41,996 bases of DNA from JACKNG01 sp040904625 (GCA_040904625.1 JBBDTC010000106.1:1-41996); one strand, 5' to 3'. Positions 23,040 to 31,910 are shown, counted from the first letter of the stretch. Numbers and translations: made by a program. Notes: generated by a model not told the origin, from the letters alone.

Positions 23040-24251
23040 TCAGGTCGACTCCTCGCCGAGCCCATGTACGCGAATGATGCCGAACTGGTCGAACACCTCG
23101 CTGGTGTGCTCACCCAGCCCGGGTCCGGGGCGACGCACCGCACCAGGCGTCGCGGCGAAATGCACCGGTACGCCGGCAATCGCCGCGCGCCGCGCGAGCC
23201 CCGGCAGATCGATCTCCGGCAGCATGTCGCGCGCCGCGACATGCGGATCGGCGACGATATCGGTGATGTCGTTGACTGGCCCGCAGGGCACCCGACCGCC
23301 GAGCAGTGCAGCCAGTTCGTGCTTGCTCATCGTCGCCGTCCAGGCGGTGATCTCTTCGCGCAGGGCGGTACCGTGAGCGACCCGTGACTCGTTGGTCAGG
23401 AAACGTGGATCGCTGGCGAGCTCGGGACGGCCCATCACCGCCACGAGTTCGCGCCACTGGGTATCGGTCGGACACCCCAGCGCCATCCAGCCATCGGCAG
23501 CCTGGTAGACCGAGAACGGGCTGACCAACGGGTGATCGTTGCCTTCCGGCCGCGACACCGCGCCGCCGAACGACCAGCGATAGACGCTGCGCTCACACAA
23601 GGCCAGCATGGCGTCGTACATCGAGACATCCAGAAACTGCCCCTCGCCGCTACGCTCGGCATGGCGCACGGCGCAGACGATGCCGAAGGCACAAAAGAGC
23701 CCCGGCACGAGGTCGCCGACCCCGGGTCCCGCCTTCATCGGCTCGCCGGGCGGCCCGGTCATCGCCATGAACCCGGACATGGCCTGGGCAACGATATCGA
23801 ACGCCGGCCAGTCGCCGTACGGACTGGCCCCGGTACGGTGATCGCCGAAACCGCGTATGGCCGCGTAAACCAGCTGCCGGTTGCGTTCGCGCAGGGTCTC
23901 GAAGCCGAGGCCGAGCCGCTCCATGACCCCGGCACGGTAGTTCTCCACCACCACGTCAGCTTCGTCCACCAGGGCGAGAAACGCGCTGCGATCGTCATCG
24001 TTCTTGAGATCGAGCACCACGCTGCGCTTGTTGCGGTTGATGCTGTGGAAATAACCGCCCTGCATGCGGCCCGTATCTTCCGGCAGGAACGGGCCCATGG
24101 CGCGTGACATGTCGCCGCCCGGCGGTTCCACCTTGATCACGTCGGCACCGTGATCGGCCAACAGCATCGTGCAGAAAGGGCCGGCCAGCATCTGGGTCAG
24201 GTCGAGCACGACCACGCCTTCGAGCACGCCGTTGGTATCGAGTGCGCTCAT
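23040..24251 (-). CDS. Class III CoA-transferase (CaiB/BaiF), last gene of a three-gene operon
   Basis: A 403-residue CoA-transferase. N-terminal block VVLDLTQMLAGPFCTMLLADHGADVIKVEPPGGDMSR, catalytic aspartate D152 in DWPAFDIVAQAMSG, and FLDVSMYDAMLALCE mark the family. The ATG at 24251 overlaps the stop of the acyl-CoA dehydrogenase by 4 bp (ATGA), which decides the start against a longer frame and shows translational coupling. The role is probably loading CoA onto a carboxylate or moving it from product to substrate in the pathway served by the dehydrogenase. A GC-rich 121-bp gap follows before the GST gene. Confidence 0.93.
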   Translation of the reverse strand: MSALDTNGVLEGVVVLDLTQMLAGPFCTMLLADHGADVIKVEPPGGDMSRAMGPFLPEDTGRMQGGYFHSINRNKRSVVLDLKNDDDRSAFLALVDEADVVVENYRAGVMERLGLGFETLRERNRQLVYAAIRGFGDHRTGASPYGDWPAFDIVAQAMSGFMAMTGPPGEPMKAGPGVGDLVPGLFCAFGIVCAVRHAERSGEGQFLDVSMYDAMLALCERSVYRWSFGGAVSRPEGNDHPLVSPFSVYQAADGWMALGCPTDTQWRELVAVMGRPELASDPRFLTNESRVAHGTALREEITAWTATMSKHELAALLGGRVPCGPVNDITDIVADPHVAARDMLPEIDLPGLARRAAIAGVPVHFAATPGAVRRPGPGLGEHTSEVFDQFGIIRVHGLGEEST

Positions 24252-25420
24252 CGTCCAGCTTTGCCCAGCAGATTGTCGGAAATGATGCGCAGCTGGATCT
24301 CGGACGTCCCTTCGAAAATCTTGGTCAGCCGCGCATCGCGCCAATAGCGCTCGACCGCATGCAGTTTGGTGTAGCCGGCGCCGCCCAGGATCTGCAGCGC
24401 ATCCGAGCACACCCGCTCGGCCATCTCGCTCGCGAAATATTTCACCATCGAAGCCTCCTTGTCGCAGCGTTGCCCGGTGTCGATCCGATCGCAGACATAG
24501 TAAAGGAGCTGCCGGGCCGCTTCGATGTCGGTGGCCATGCGCGCCAGCTTGAAGCGCAGATCCTGGAACTCGGCGATCGGACGACCGAACTGCGTACGCT
24601 CACGGGCATGCGCCATGGCATCCTCGAGCGCGCCCTGGGCGAGCCCGATAGAGCGCGCGGCGGTGTGCGCGCGCGCCTCGTCGAGGCCCTTGGCCAAGGC
24701 ATAGAAGGCCTTCCCTGGCTCGCCGATCAGGGCCGTGCCGGGCAACCGCAAACCGTCGAAGGCGAGTTCCCAGGTCTTCCAGCCGAAGTAGCCAATCTTG
24801 GGGATCGGCGCGCCCTGCACATTGGGCGGCAGCTCGCCGCGCGGCTTGTCGATCAGAAACGCACTGATGCCGACATGACGACGCTGTGGATCGGGCGGCG
24901 GCGCAGTGCGCGCGAAGAGCAGGATGTAATCGGCGCCGTCGGCGAAGGTGCACCAGTACTTGGCGCCGGTGATTATCCAGTCGTCGCCGGCGGCCTCGGC
25001 GCGGCAGGAGATCGAGGCCAGGTCGGAGCCGGTATCGGGCTCGGACAGGGACATCGCACCGAGGTAATCACCGCTGACCACGCGGGGCAGGATGGCGGCC
25101 TTCTGCGCCTCGGACAAGAGATCCGCGGTCAGCGTGCCGTTGCCGCGGGCAATGATACTGGCCACGCTCATCCAGCCGCGCGCGAGCTGTTCGGCGACCA
25201 GGCAATACTCGAAGCAGCCGAGCCCGCTGCCGCCGTACTGCTCCGCGATGCGGATGCCGAAATAGCCCATGTCGGCCAGCTTGGCGCGAAGCTCGAGCGG
25301 TATCTCACCCTCGACCGGATCGAGCCGGTTGGCCACCGGCAACACTTCGTTCAAGGTGAATTCGCGCGCCGTGTCGCGGATCATCAGGCGCTCGGCGTTG
25401 AGCAGGCCTTCGGCTGTCAT
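24248..25420 (-). CDS. Acyl-CoA dehydrogenase
   Basis: A 390-residue FAD enzyme introducing an alpha-beta double bond in an acyl-CoA. Signatures are AMSLSEPDTGSDLASISCRAE, YILLFARTAPP, FGRPIAEFQDLRFKLARMATDIEAARQLLYY, QILGGAGYTKLHAVERYWRDARLTKIFEGTSEIQLRII, with E370 of FEGTSEIQ at the catalytic-base position. It sits between two class III CoA-transferases on the same strand, 47 bp from the upstream one and overlapping the downstream one. This sandwich suggests dedicated degradation of one dicarboxylic or branched acid (glutaryl-, benzylsuccinyl- or similar), not general beta-oxidation. Substrate specificity is not readable. Confidence 0.94.
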   Translation of the reverse strand: MTAEGLLNAERLMIRDTAREFTLNEVLPVANRLDPVEGEIPLELRAKLADMGYFGIRIAEQYGGSGLGCFEYCLVAEQLARGWMSVASIIARGNGTLTADLLSEAQKAAILPRVVSGDYLGAMSLSEPDTGSDLASISCRAEAAGDDWIITGAKYWCTFADGADYILLFARTAPPPDPQRRHVGISAFLIDKPRGELPPNVQGAPIPKIGYFGWKTWELAFDGLRLPGTALIGEPGKAFYALAKGLDEARAHTAARSIGLAQGALEDAMAHARERTQFGRPIAEFQDLRFKLARMATDIEAARQLLYYVCDRIDTGQRCDKEASMVKYFASEMAERVCSDALQILGGAGYTKLHAVERYWRDARLTKIFEGTSEIQLRIISDNLLGKAGR

Positions 25421-25440
25421 CGGTAGTGGATTCCCTTTTC

Positions 25441-25462
25441 GCGCCGCAGCGTGCCGCGGCGC
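25441..25462 (-). other. Intercistronic hairpin
   Basis: GCGCCGC (25441-25447) pairs with GCGGCGC (25456-25462) around an 8-nt loop, between the first CoA-transferase gene and the acyl-CoA dehydrogenase gene. No T-tract follows. It may affect mRNA stability, and base composition makes chance formation possible. Confidence 0.35.
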
Positions 25463-25467
25463 CGTGC

Positions 25468-26688
25468 TCAGGTCGCGCCGCTCTGCAACACCCCGGCGCC
25501 GCTCAAGGCGTCGATCTCGGCCGCGCTCTTGCCGAGCAGCTCAGCGAGAACCTCGGCGTTGTGCTGGCCGAGTGTGGGCGCGACATAGTCAGCATCGGCG
25601 GGATAATCCGAGGTCTTGATCGGCATGCCCGGTATTTTGAATTCGCCAGCGATCGGATCGGTGATGCTGCGCACCGTGCCGCGCTCGACCAGATGCGGAT
25701 GATTGACGGTTTCCTCGATGGTCAGGATCGGCGCACAGGGCACGCCATGGGCTTCGAGCTTGGCGATCGCGCTGTCGACGTCCGGGAAGCTGCGCAGCCA
25801 ATCCTCGACCAGGGCGACGACTTCATCGATCTGCGCCAGGCGTTCCGCATCCGTGGCCCAGCCTTCCGCGCTGCTCAGGTCCTCACGTCCCATCGCCGCG
25901 CACAAATCCGGCCAGTGATGCAGAAACGCCATCAGCATGACGTCGCCGCCGCTGCCGCGATAGACGCCTGCGGGACAGACATAACCCATGTGGCGGCCGG
26001 TACGCATCGGCTTCAGGGTGCCGCCGCTGCCCGAATACTGGTGGACGTTGACTTCATGGTAGTGGTAGTAGCAATCGAGCAATGCCACGTCGAGATATTG
26101 GCCGCGCCCCGTGCGGGCGCGGTGCAGCAGCGCGGCGGCGATGGCGAATGCCGCGTGCACACCCGTCGACACATCGCCGATGCCGAGCAGTGGGATATAG
26201 GGCGGCTGATCGGGATCGCCGATCATCGAGGTCACCCCCGCATAGGCCTGGGCGATGAAGTCGTATCCCGGCTTCCCGGCCAGAGGTCCCTTCTGCCCGA
26301 GGGCGGAGATCGAACACAGGATGATGTCTTCGCGCAGGGCCTTGAGCGCTTCGTAATCGAGGCCCATACCGGCCATGACACCGGGCCGGAAGTTCTCGAC
26401 CACCACGTCGCAGTGCGGCACGAGTTCGCGCACCAGGGCCATGCCCTCGGGTTTGCGCAGATCGATACAGACGCTTTTCTTGTTCAAATTCTGCTGCACG
26501 TAGTAGAAGCTGCGATCGGCGCGCATTTTCGAGACCGGGCGGGTCAGGTCACCTTTGGGCGCCGTCTCGATTTTGATCACTTCGGCGCCCATCTCGGCAA
26601 ACATGCGTGAGCAGGAAGGGCCAGCGAGCGCGCGCGTGAAATCGAGCACGCGGATGCCGGTGAGGAGATGTTCGTTGGGTATATTCAT
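25468..26688 (-). CDS. Class III CoA-transferase (CaiB/BaiF), first gene of a three-gene operon
   Basis: A 406-residue CoA-transferase. It has RVLDFTRALAGPSCSRMFAEMGAEVIKIETAPKGDLTRP, catalytic aspartate D143 in PGYDFIAQAYAG and the YLDVALLDCYYHYHEV block. It differs clearly from the partner transferase at 23040, so the two may form a heteromer, as benzylsuccinate-CoA transferase-like pairs do, or act at different steps. No ribosome site precedes the only plausible ATG, and a TATACT box (26704-26699) lies just 10 nt upstream, so the transcript may start almost at the start codon. Confidence 0.93.
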   Translation of the reverse strand: MNIPNEHLLTGIRVLDFTRALAGPSCSRMFAEMGAEVIKIETAPKGDLTRPVSKMRADRSFYYVQQNLNKKSVCIDLRKPEGMALVRELVPHCDVVVENFRPGVMAGMGLDYEALKALREDIILCSISALGQKGPLAGKPGYDFIAQAYAGVTSMIGDPDQPPYIPLLGIGDVSTGVHAAFAIAAALLHRARTGRGQYLDVALLDCYYHYHEVNVHQYSGSGGTLKPMRTGRHMGYVCPAGVYRGSGGDVMLMAFLHHWPDLCAAMGREDLSSAEGWATDAERLAQIDEVVALVEDWLRSFPDVDSAIAKLEAHGVPCAPILTIEETVNHPHLVERGTVRSITDPIAGEFKIPGMPIKTSDYPADADYVAPTLGQHNAEVLAELLGKSAAEIDALSGAGVLQSGAT

Positions 26689-26825
26689 AGTGCGACCGAG
26701 TATATGCCAAGCCTTGCGGTCATCATAAGCCGTCTGTGGGCAGGGGCTTCGTGCGGGGAGATCCTGGCAAAGACTTGAACCCCGCGTTCACCGTGAGCAT
26801 CTCGAGCCCGCGCACCTGATGCCGA

Positions 26826-27665
26826 CTACGCCTGCTCGGCAGCTGCGACGGTCTGCCAGATCAAAGTGTTGATGGTCATCGGCCCGACCCCGCCCGGCAC
26901 GGGTGTGTAGGCCGCCGCGCGATCGACGATGGCGTTCAGTTCGACGTCACCGATCCCGCCGGGGTGATAGCCGGCATCAATCACGACTGCCCCGTCCTTG
27001 ATCCAGCTGCCGCGGATGAATTCGGGCTTGCCCACGGCTCCGACCACGACATCGGCCTGGCGCACGAGGTCGGCCAGACCCTGCGTCCGCGAGTGGGACA
27101 TCACCACCGTCGCATTGGCGTTCAACAGCATCATGGCCATGGGCTTGCCGAGTATGGGGCTGCGTCCGACGACCACCGCGAGTTGACCGGCCAGCGGGAT
27201 CTCGTAGTGTGCCAGCAGGCGCATGACGCCTGCGGGCGTCGCTGAACCCCAGGCGGGCATGCCCATGGCCATACGTCCGAAGCCGGCCGTGGTGACGCCA
27301 TCGACGTCTTTAGCGAGGGCGATACGATCGAAGCAGATACGCTCGTCGATGTGCGCGGGGACCGGGTGTTGGAGCAAGATGCCGTGAACGTCCGGATTGG
27401 CGTTCAACTCGTCGATGGTCGCGAGCAGTTCGGCGGTGGTCGTGCTGGCGTCGAGTTCGATGGCGCGCGAAGCCATGCCGACGCGGCGGCAGGCATTGCC
27501 TTTCATGCGCACATAAGTCGCCGATGCCGGGTCATCGCCGACCAGGATGGTGGCCAGAATCGGGGCGCGTCCGCCGCTGCGTTCGCGCAGCGCCGCCACG
27601 CGGGAGGTCAGTGTCGCTTCGGCCGCCATGGCCACGGCCTTGCCATCGAGCACGCGGGCAGTCAT
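26826..27665 (-). CDS. folD: Bifunctional methylenetetrahydrofolate dehydrogenase / methenyltetrahydrofolate cyclohydrolase
   Basis: One-carbon metabolism enzyme interconverting 5,10-methylene- and 10-formyl-tetrahydrofolate with NADP. It has 279 residues, the normal size. YVRMKGNACRRVGM carries the catalytic lysine K55, AKDVDGVTTAGFGRM the active-site aspartate region, and VVVGRSPILGKPMAMMLL the Rossmann nucleotide loop. The C-terminus GGVGPMTINTLIWQTV is diagnostic. AAGGA lies 8 nt before the ATG. It is a housekeeping gene set between catabolic and hydrolase genes, read alone from a promoter that contains a 13-bp tandem repeat. Confidence 0.96.
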   Translation of the reverse strand: MTARVLDGKAVAMAAEATLTSRVAALRERSGGRAPILATILVGDDPASATYVRMKGNACRRVGMASRAIELDASTTTAELLATIDELNANPDVHGILLQHPVPAHIDERICFDRIALAKDVDGVTTAGFGRMAMGMPAWGSATPAGVMRLLAHYEIPLAGQLAVVVGRSPILGKPMAMMLLNANATVVMSHSRTQGLADLVRQADVVVGAVGKPEFIRGSWIKDGAVVIDAGYHPGGIGDVELNAIVDRAAAYTPVPGGVGPMTINTLIWQTVAAAEQA

Positions 27666-27701
27666 GCCGATAGTCCTTGTTCATGAGATGCAGGGCGCCT
27701 G

Positions 27702-27732
27702 ATTATATGCAGTGCTTATATGCAGTGCACAA
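27702..27732 (-). promoter_or_regulatory. folD promoter with a tandem 13-bp direct repeat
   Basis: TTATATGCAGTGC occurs twice head to tail (27703-27715 and 27716-27728). On the minus strand one copy forms the -10 box TATAAT (27707-27702), and a weak -35 TTGTGC (27732-27727) lies 19 bp away. The repeat thus covers most of the core promoter and may be a two-site operator. A second promoter candidate for the divergent gene is TTGGTC (27760) - 18 bp - CATAAT (27784-27789). Confidence 0.5.
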
Positions 27733-27836
27733 TGAAAATCACCAGCGCCCGCGCCGAGCTTGGTCGCGGCCCCTGCGTGTGAGCATAATCCGGCCCCATC
27801 ATCGGCAACGACGCAACCCGGAACAGGAGCAAGAGC

Positions 27837-28673
27837 ATGCCCGAAATCACCTACGGCGAGGCGGTGCGTCTGTCGCCGCGTCTGGCCCGCGTCACCGCCC
27901 CCAATGCCGGACGCATGACCGGCCCCGGCACCAACACCTACATCGTCGGTTCCAGCAAACTCGCAGTGGTCGATCCCGGCCCTGCAATCGACGAGCATGT
28001 CGCGGCGCTGGTCCGGATCTGCGCCGGACGCCTGCGCTGGATACTGGTCACTCACACTCATCGCGACCACTCGCCGGCGGCGCATGCACTGGCCGCGGCA
28101 ACCGGCGCAGAGCTCATCGGCAACATCATCCCCAATGACGGTTACCAGGACGAGACCTTCTCCGAGGCCCGCGCGCTGGCCCAGGACGACCGCCTGGTGA
28201 CGCCCGAGTTCACCTTGCGCGCCCTGCTCACGCCGGGGCACGTCGCCAACCATGTGTGTTATCTGCTCGAGGACGACCGCATCCTCATGACCGGCGATCA
28301 CATGATGGCCGGCTCGACCGTCGTCATCGTGCCGCCGGCCGGCAATATGCGCGACTACATCGCTTCGCTCGAGCGCATGCTGGACTATGCCATCGATTAC
28401 GTCGCACCCGGACATGGCGACCTCATCAACGAGCCGCACGCCGAGATCCGCCGCCTGATCGACCATCGCCTGGCGCGCGAGCGCAAGATCGTCGAGACCC
28501 TGTCCGGGGTAGGCAAGGCAAACATTCGAGAACTGACGCCGCCGGTCTACGACGATGTCGACCCGGCCCTGCACGAATGGGCCGCGTTGTCCCTGCACGC
28601 CCATCTGCTGAAACTCGAAGCGGAAGCACGGGCTGAGGTCGACGGCGCCGGCAACTGGCGCTTGCGTGCTTGA
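27837..28673 (+). CDS. Metallo-beta-lactamase-fold hydrolase, LACTB2/RNase-like group
   Basis: A 278-residue di-zinc hydrolase. Metal ligands are in THTHRDH (H73, H75, D77, H78), TPGHVANH, LMTGDHMM and APGHGDLI. The C-terminal 60 residues (ERKIVETLSGVGKANIRELTPPVYDDVDPALHEWAALSLHAHLLKLEAEARA) form the winged-helix-like tail typical of LACTB2-type proteins, which include RNases and thioester or glyoxalase-like hydrolases. AGGAG stands 7 nt before the ATG. It is divergent from folD across 171 bp. The unrelated MBL protein at 29881 shares only the metal motif. Substrate unknown. Confidence 0.92.
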   Translation: MPEITYGEAVRLSPRLARVTAPNAGRMTGPGTNTYIVGSSKLAVVDPGPAIDEHVAALVRICAGRLRWILVTHTHRDHSPAAHALAAATGAELIGNIIPNDGYQDETFSEARALAQDDRLVTPEFTLRALLTPGHVANHVCYLLEDDRILMTGDHMMAGSTVVIVPPAGNMRDYIASLERMLDYAIDYVAPGHGDLINEPHAEIRRLIDHRLARERKIVETLSGVGKANIRELTPPVYDDVDPALHEWAALSLHAHLLKLEAEARAEVDGAGNWRLRA

Positions 28674-28677
28674 TGGC

Positions 28678-29760
28678 TCAGAACGACAGCGACAAACTGA
28701 TCGAGCCGAAGTTGTGGGTGCCGCGCTGGCCGTCGAATTCCTTGGTGCGGAAAACCTGTGCGTAGGACAGCTTGGCACTGCGATAGACCAGGCTGGCGCC
28801 GACGATCAAGTCCCCGACCAACAGTTTCTTGTCGACCGAGTGGCTGTCGCCGAAGGAGTTACCGTCCAGAAAGATGTTGCGGCCGACCAGGCGTCCGCTG
28901 ACCGCCGCGAAACCATACACGCCCAGGCCGCGCACGCGGGTCGAACTCGCCGTTGGCGCGTTGGCGTCGCCGCCGGGCCGGATCAGCGATGTGCCGAAAT
29001 CGTCGGGCAGCTTCCAGCCGAAGCGCAGCTCACCGCCGGCGGCGCCATAATCGTAGACATTGCCGAGCGCGAGCCCGGCGTGGGTGATGAAATCGTAGCC
29101 GAGATCATCGACGAACATCATCCGCTGCAAGCGCCACTTGCGTTCGTAGAAGATGACGAACCCGGGTTCGGTATCGAGCTGTTTCCCCCAGCCACGCGCT
29201 TTCGGAATGTCGCGGATCTCATGGACGAGGTCCTGGGCCTGTTGCGCCAGGGAGGCCGGACCGATGACGCCGCCCTGGAACTCGATGGTATCGGCGACGC
29301 GGGAGGTTTTGCTGACGAAGCTCAGCGCACCGTAGAGCCAGCCGGCATAAGGTCGATCGTCGACCACCAGGCTCGACGTCTGGATGTCGTCCGGGGTGAA
29401 CATCTGCTGTCCAACCGCGAAGCCGAAGTTGAACTGGCGTCTATCGTCCGCCGTCAAGCGGCGCTCGAAGGCATTGAGTTTCTGCACCAGGCCCAGCAGC
29501 CACGGCGGCACCTCTGGCCGGTTCTCGAGGCGATGCAGGTCACCCGACAGCCACGACACTTTCAAGCCGTTGGTGTACTGAGCGTCGCGGTCGCCGAAGA
29601 GATCGTTTTCGAACAGGAAGGTGTAGGTCTGTGGCGTCGTCGCCTCGTTGTCGGCCGCCGGCACACCCGCCGTCCACGCTGACAGGAGCAGGCCGACCAC
29701 GATCGCGCGAGGCCAGCGCTGCGCGCGACGGGTCTGATGAAGGAAACTCTGCACGGCCAT
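28678..29760 (-). CDS. LpxR-type lipid A 3'-O-deacylase family outer-membrane protein
   Basis: A 360-residue predicted beta-barrel with signal peptide (RAIVVGLLLSAWTAGVPAAD). The FLFENDLFGDRDAQYTNGLKVSW block (N52, D53 in this numbering) and QDLVHEIRDIPKARGW with H180 correspond to the catalytic Asn/Asp and His elements of LpxR (DUF2219). The C-terminus GSISLSLSF ends in phenylalanine, as outer-membrane barrels do. It would remove a 3'-acyloxyacyl group from lipid A, remodelling the surface. The start at 29760 is preferred; a longer frame begins at 29826 but overlaps the promoter region. It converges tail to tail with the MBL gene 4 bp away and diverges from the MBL gene at 29881. Confidence 0.88.
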   Translation of the reverse strand: MAVQSFLHQTRRAQRWPRAIVVGLLLSAWTAGVPAADNEATTPQTYTFLFENDLFGDRDAQYTNGLKVSWLSGDLHRLENRPEVPPWLLGLVQKLNAFERRLTADDRRQFNFGFAVGQQMFTPDDIQTSSLVVDDRPYAGWLYGALSFVSKTSRVADTIEFQGGVIGPASLAQQAQDLVHEIRDIPKARGWGKQLDTEPGFVIFYERKWRLQRMMFVDDLGYDFITHAGLALGNVYDYGAAGGELRFGWKLPDDFGTSLIRPGGDANAPTASSTRVRGLGVYGFAAVSGRLVGRNIFLDGNSFGDSHSVDKKLLVGDLIVGASLVYRSAKLSYAQVFRTKEFDGQRGTHNFGSISLSLSF

Positions 29761-29880
29761 GACGTCATCCAGTCCAATCAAGGCGGTGAAATATACACGC
29801 CCGGCGGCCTTCGCTCTGTGCGACATGCGCTATTCTGAGACCTCGGACCCTGAATTCACGTCTCGACATGAGGAACCACC

Positions 29881-30750
29881 ATGACCTGGATGACCATCGG
29901 CGCTGTCGGTATCGCCCGCGTACTCGAATCCAACGGGCCATTCATGCGTATCTACGATTTCTTCCCGGATGCGAATCCGGAAGCGCTCGCACCGCACCGG
30001 CACTGGCTCGACCATAGCGCACTCGACCCCGCTACCGACATGATGATCATGCCGATCCAGAGCTACGTCGTGCGCACGCCACGCTCGACCATTCTCGTCG
30101 ACAGCTGCGTCGGCAATCACAAGTCGGTCGGTTGGTTTCCGGCCTGGGATCAGCGCAGCGACGATACCTGGCAGCGCAATCTCGCCGCACTCGATCTGCG
30201 GCCCGAGGACATCGACTACGTTCTGTGCACCCACCTGCATGTCGATCACAGCGGCTGGAACACACAACTCATCGACGGTCGCTGGGTGCCGACCTTCCCC
30301 AACGCACGCTACGTGCTGTCGCGGCGCGAATGTGCGCACGCCGAACGCATGTGGACAGAGCACCAGGACCCGGTCTGGCGCGAGAATGTCGAGCCGCTAC
30401 TCAGCGCCGGACAGGCCGTGCTGGTCGACGATGATCACCAACTCGACGACTGTGTCCACCTCGAACCGACACCCGGTCATACGCCGGGGCATTGTGCCGT
30501 TCATATCACGCACGGCAACGCCGATGCCATCGTCACGGGTGATCTCATCCACAGTCCGATCCAATGCCATTTTCCCCACTGGAATTTCAAGTTCGACACT
30601 GACAAGATACAGGCGGCCGCCACGCGCAGCGCCTTCCTCGAGCGCTACGGCGATTCCCCGACGCACGTGCTCACCGCGCATTTTCCGCTGCCCTCCACCG
30701 GCTACATCAGACGCCAGGGTGCAGCCTGGCATTTCCACTACGGCGACTGA
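29881..30750 (+). CDS. Metallo-beta-lactamase-fold hydrolase, lactonase-like
   Basis: A 289-residue di-zinc hydrolase. CTHLHVDHSG supplies H118, H120, D122 and H123. ATPGHTPGH-type PTPGHTPGHCAVHI, VTGDLIHSP and LTAHFPLPS complete the metal site. The overall plan (SYVVRTPRSTILVDSCVGNHK, GWNTQLIDGRWVPTFPNARYVLSRRE) resembles quorum-quenching AHL lactonases and related esterases, but specificity cannot be assigned. GAGGAA precedes the ATG. It diverges from the LpxR-type gene and is followed by the convergent protease gene 21 bp away. No signal peptide, hence probably cytoplasmic. Confidence 0.9.
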   Translation: MTWMTIGAVGIARVLESNGPFMRIYDFFPDANPEALAPHRHWLDHSALDPATDMMIMPIQSYVVRTPRSTILVDSCVGNHKSVGWFPAWDQRSDDTWQRNLAALDLRPEDIDYVLCTHLHVDHSGWNTQLIDGRWVPTFPNARYVLSRRECAHAERMWTEHQDPVWRENVEPLLSAGQAVLVDDDHQLDDCVHLEPTPGHTPGHCAVHITHGNADAIVTGDLIHSPIQCHFPHWNFKFDTDKIQAAATRSAFLERYGDSPTHVLTAHFPLPSTGYIRRQGAAWHFHYGD

Positions 30751-30771
30751 AAGGACAGCGCCTGCAGAGCG

Positions 30772-31910
30772 TCAGGGCGTGGCGGCATTGTGATGCGCGC
30801 GCTGCAGCCAATCGACCAGGTCGGGTGCCCTGAGATGGGGCTCGATATCGAGCATGACGGCGGCGACGCCGCTGGCATGGGCCGTCGCGAACGATGGACC
30901 GGAAACGAAATCGTAGCGCCCGTCGGGCACTGTGGAGAGCATCTGCAGACCGGCTACGGAGAGTACGGCGCCGTCCATCTGCGGGCCTTCGACGATCGTT
31001 TGCCGCACGGCAATAACGCCCGGGATCGATGCCGGAAAGGTTTGCCCGGGGTCGTCTCCGACCGCACCGAAGACCACCCCGCCCAGTTCGATGGCGCGGT
31101 CGACGAGGCGCGACAGCACCCGGTCGTCCGGACCGGCGAGGCTCAGGTTGATGATGCGGGCGCGAATTTCGATCGCGTAGTCGAGCGCCTGGGCCAGGGT
31201 CTTGGTGCTGCATAGGCCGTAGGCATAAGTCGGCTCCCAGCAGGCCCGCAAGGCGAAGATCTCCGCTTCGGGTGCCAGGCCGTGGATACCGATGCCGTTA
31301 CCCGGGCGAGCGGCCACCAGACCGGTCACGGCGGTGCCATGAAACTCGGCCGGAACCATGGCCGGATCGCCGCCGACGAAATTGCTCGCCTCGGTGATCT
31401 GACCGACCAGATCGGGATGCTGGGTGTCCACCCCGGTATCGATGATGGCCATGCGCACACCGCGGCCGCCGCCGCGGCGCAGGATGGGTTCGACCCAGCG
31501 CCGCTGGGTACGCATCTGCAAATCGAAATAGGGGTCTTCTATGGGGCGCTCGGCCGCCGCCGACGCGGGCATGCCACTGACGTGGTGTGTGCGCGGCAGT
31601 TGAATGTCCTCGAGACGCGGATCGGCGGCAAGTGCGGCCAGGCGTTCGTGCACCTTATCGGGCACCGCGAGGAATTCGAGGCCGCGCTGCTGCAAGGCCT
31701 CGAGCGGCCACTCGGCAACCAGTATCAGGTCGTGGTCGCGGGCAAGCTCGGCGCCGATGTCGCGCGGCGATGAGGCCGCGACCACGCCGNNNNNNNNNNC
31801 CCCACGCCCAGCAAGGTAGCCGGCGCCGGCGCTTCGTCCCCGGCCCAGGCCGCACTTTCGAGCAGTAACAGCAAGGCCGCCCACAGCAGGGCGTGCCCCG
31901 CGCGGGTCAT
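30772..31910 (-). CDS. Secreted subtilase (S8 family) interrupted by an assembly gap
   Basis: Subtilisin-like protease, third gene of the ECF sigma operon. The ATG at 31910 overlaps the anti-sigma stop (ATGA) and opens a clear signal peptide (MTRAGHALLWAALLLLLESAAWAG). After 37 codons the 10-N gap (31790-31799) intervenes, and the downstream frame differs by two bases, so the real missing length must be 2 modulo 3. Beyond it come a pro-region and the catalytic triad: Asp in AIIDTGVDTQHPD, His in FHGTAVTGLVA, Ser in SGPSFATAHASGVAA. An RTHHVSGMPAS segment precedes the catalytic domain. It is a periplasmic or extracellular effector and may also cleave the anti-sigma factor (inference). The gene is probably intact in the organism. 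Confidence 0.88.
31790..31799. other. Assembly gap (10 N)
   Basis: Placeholder run of ten N inside the subtilase signal/pro-region. The flanks are GC-rich (GGGCGTGGGG before it on the coding strand), a likely cause of the break. Confidence 0.97.
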
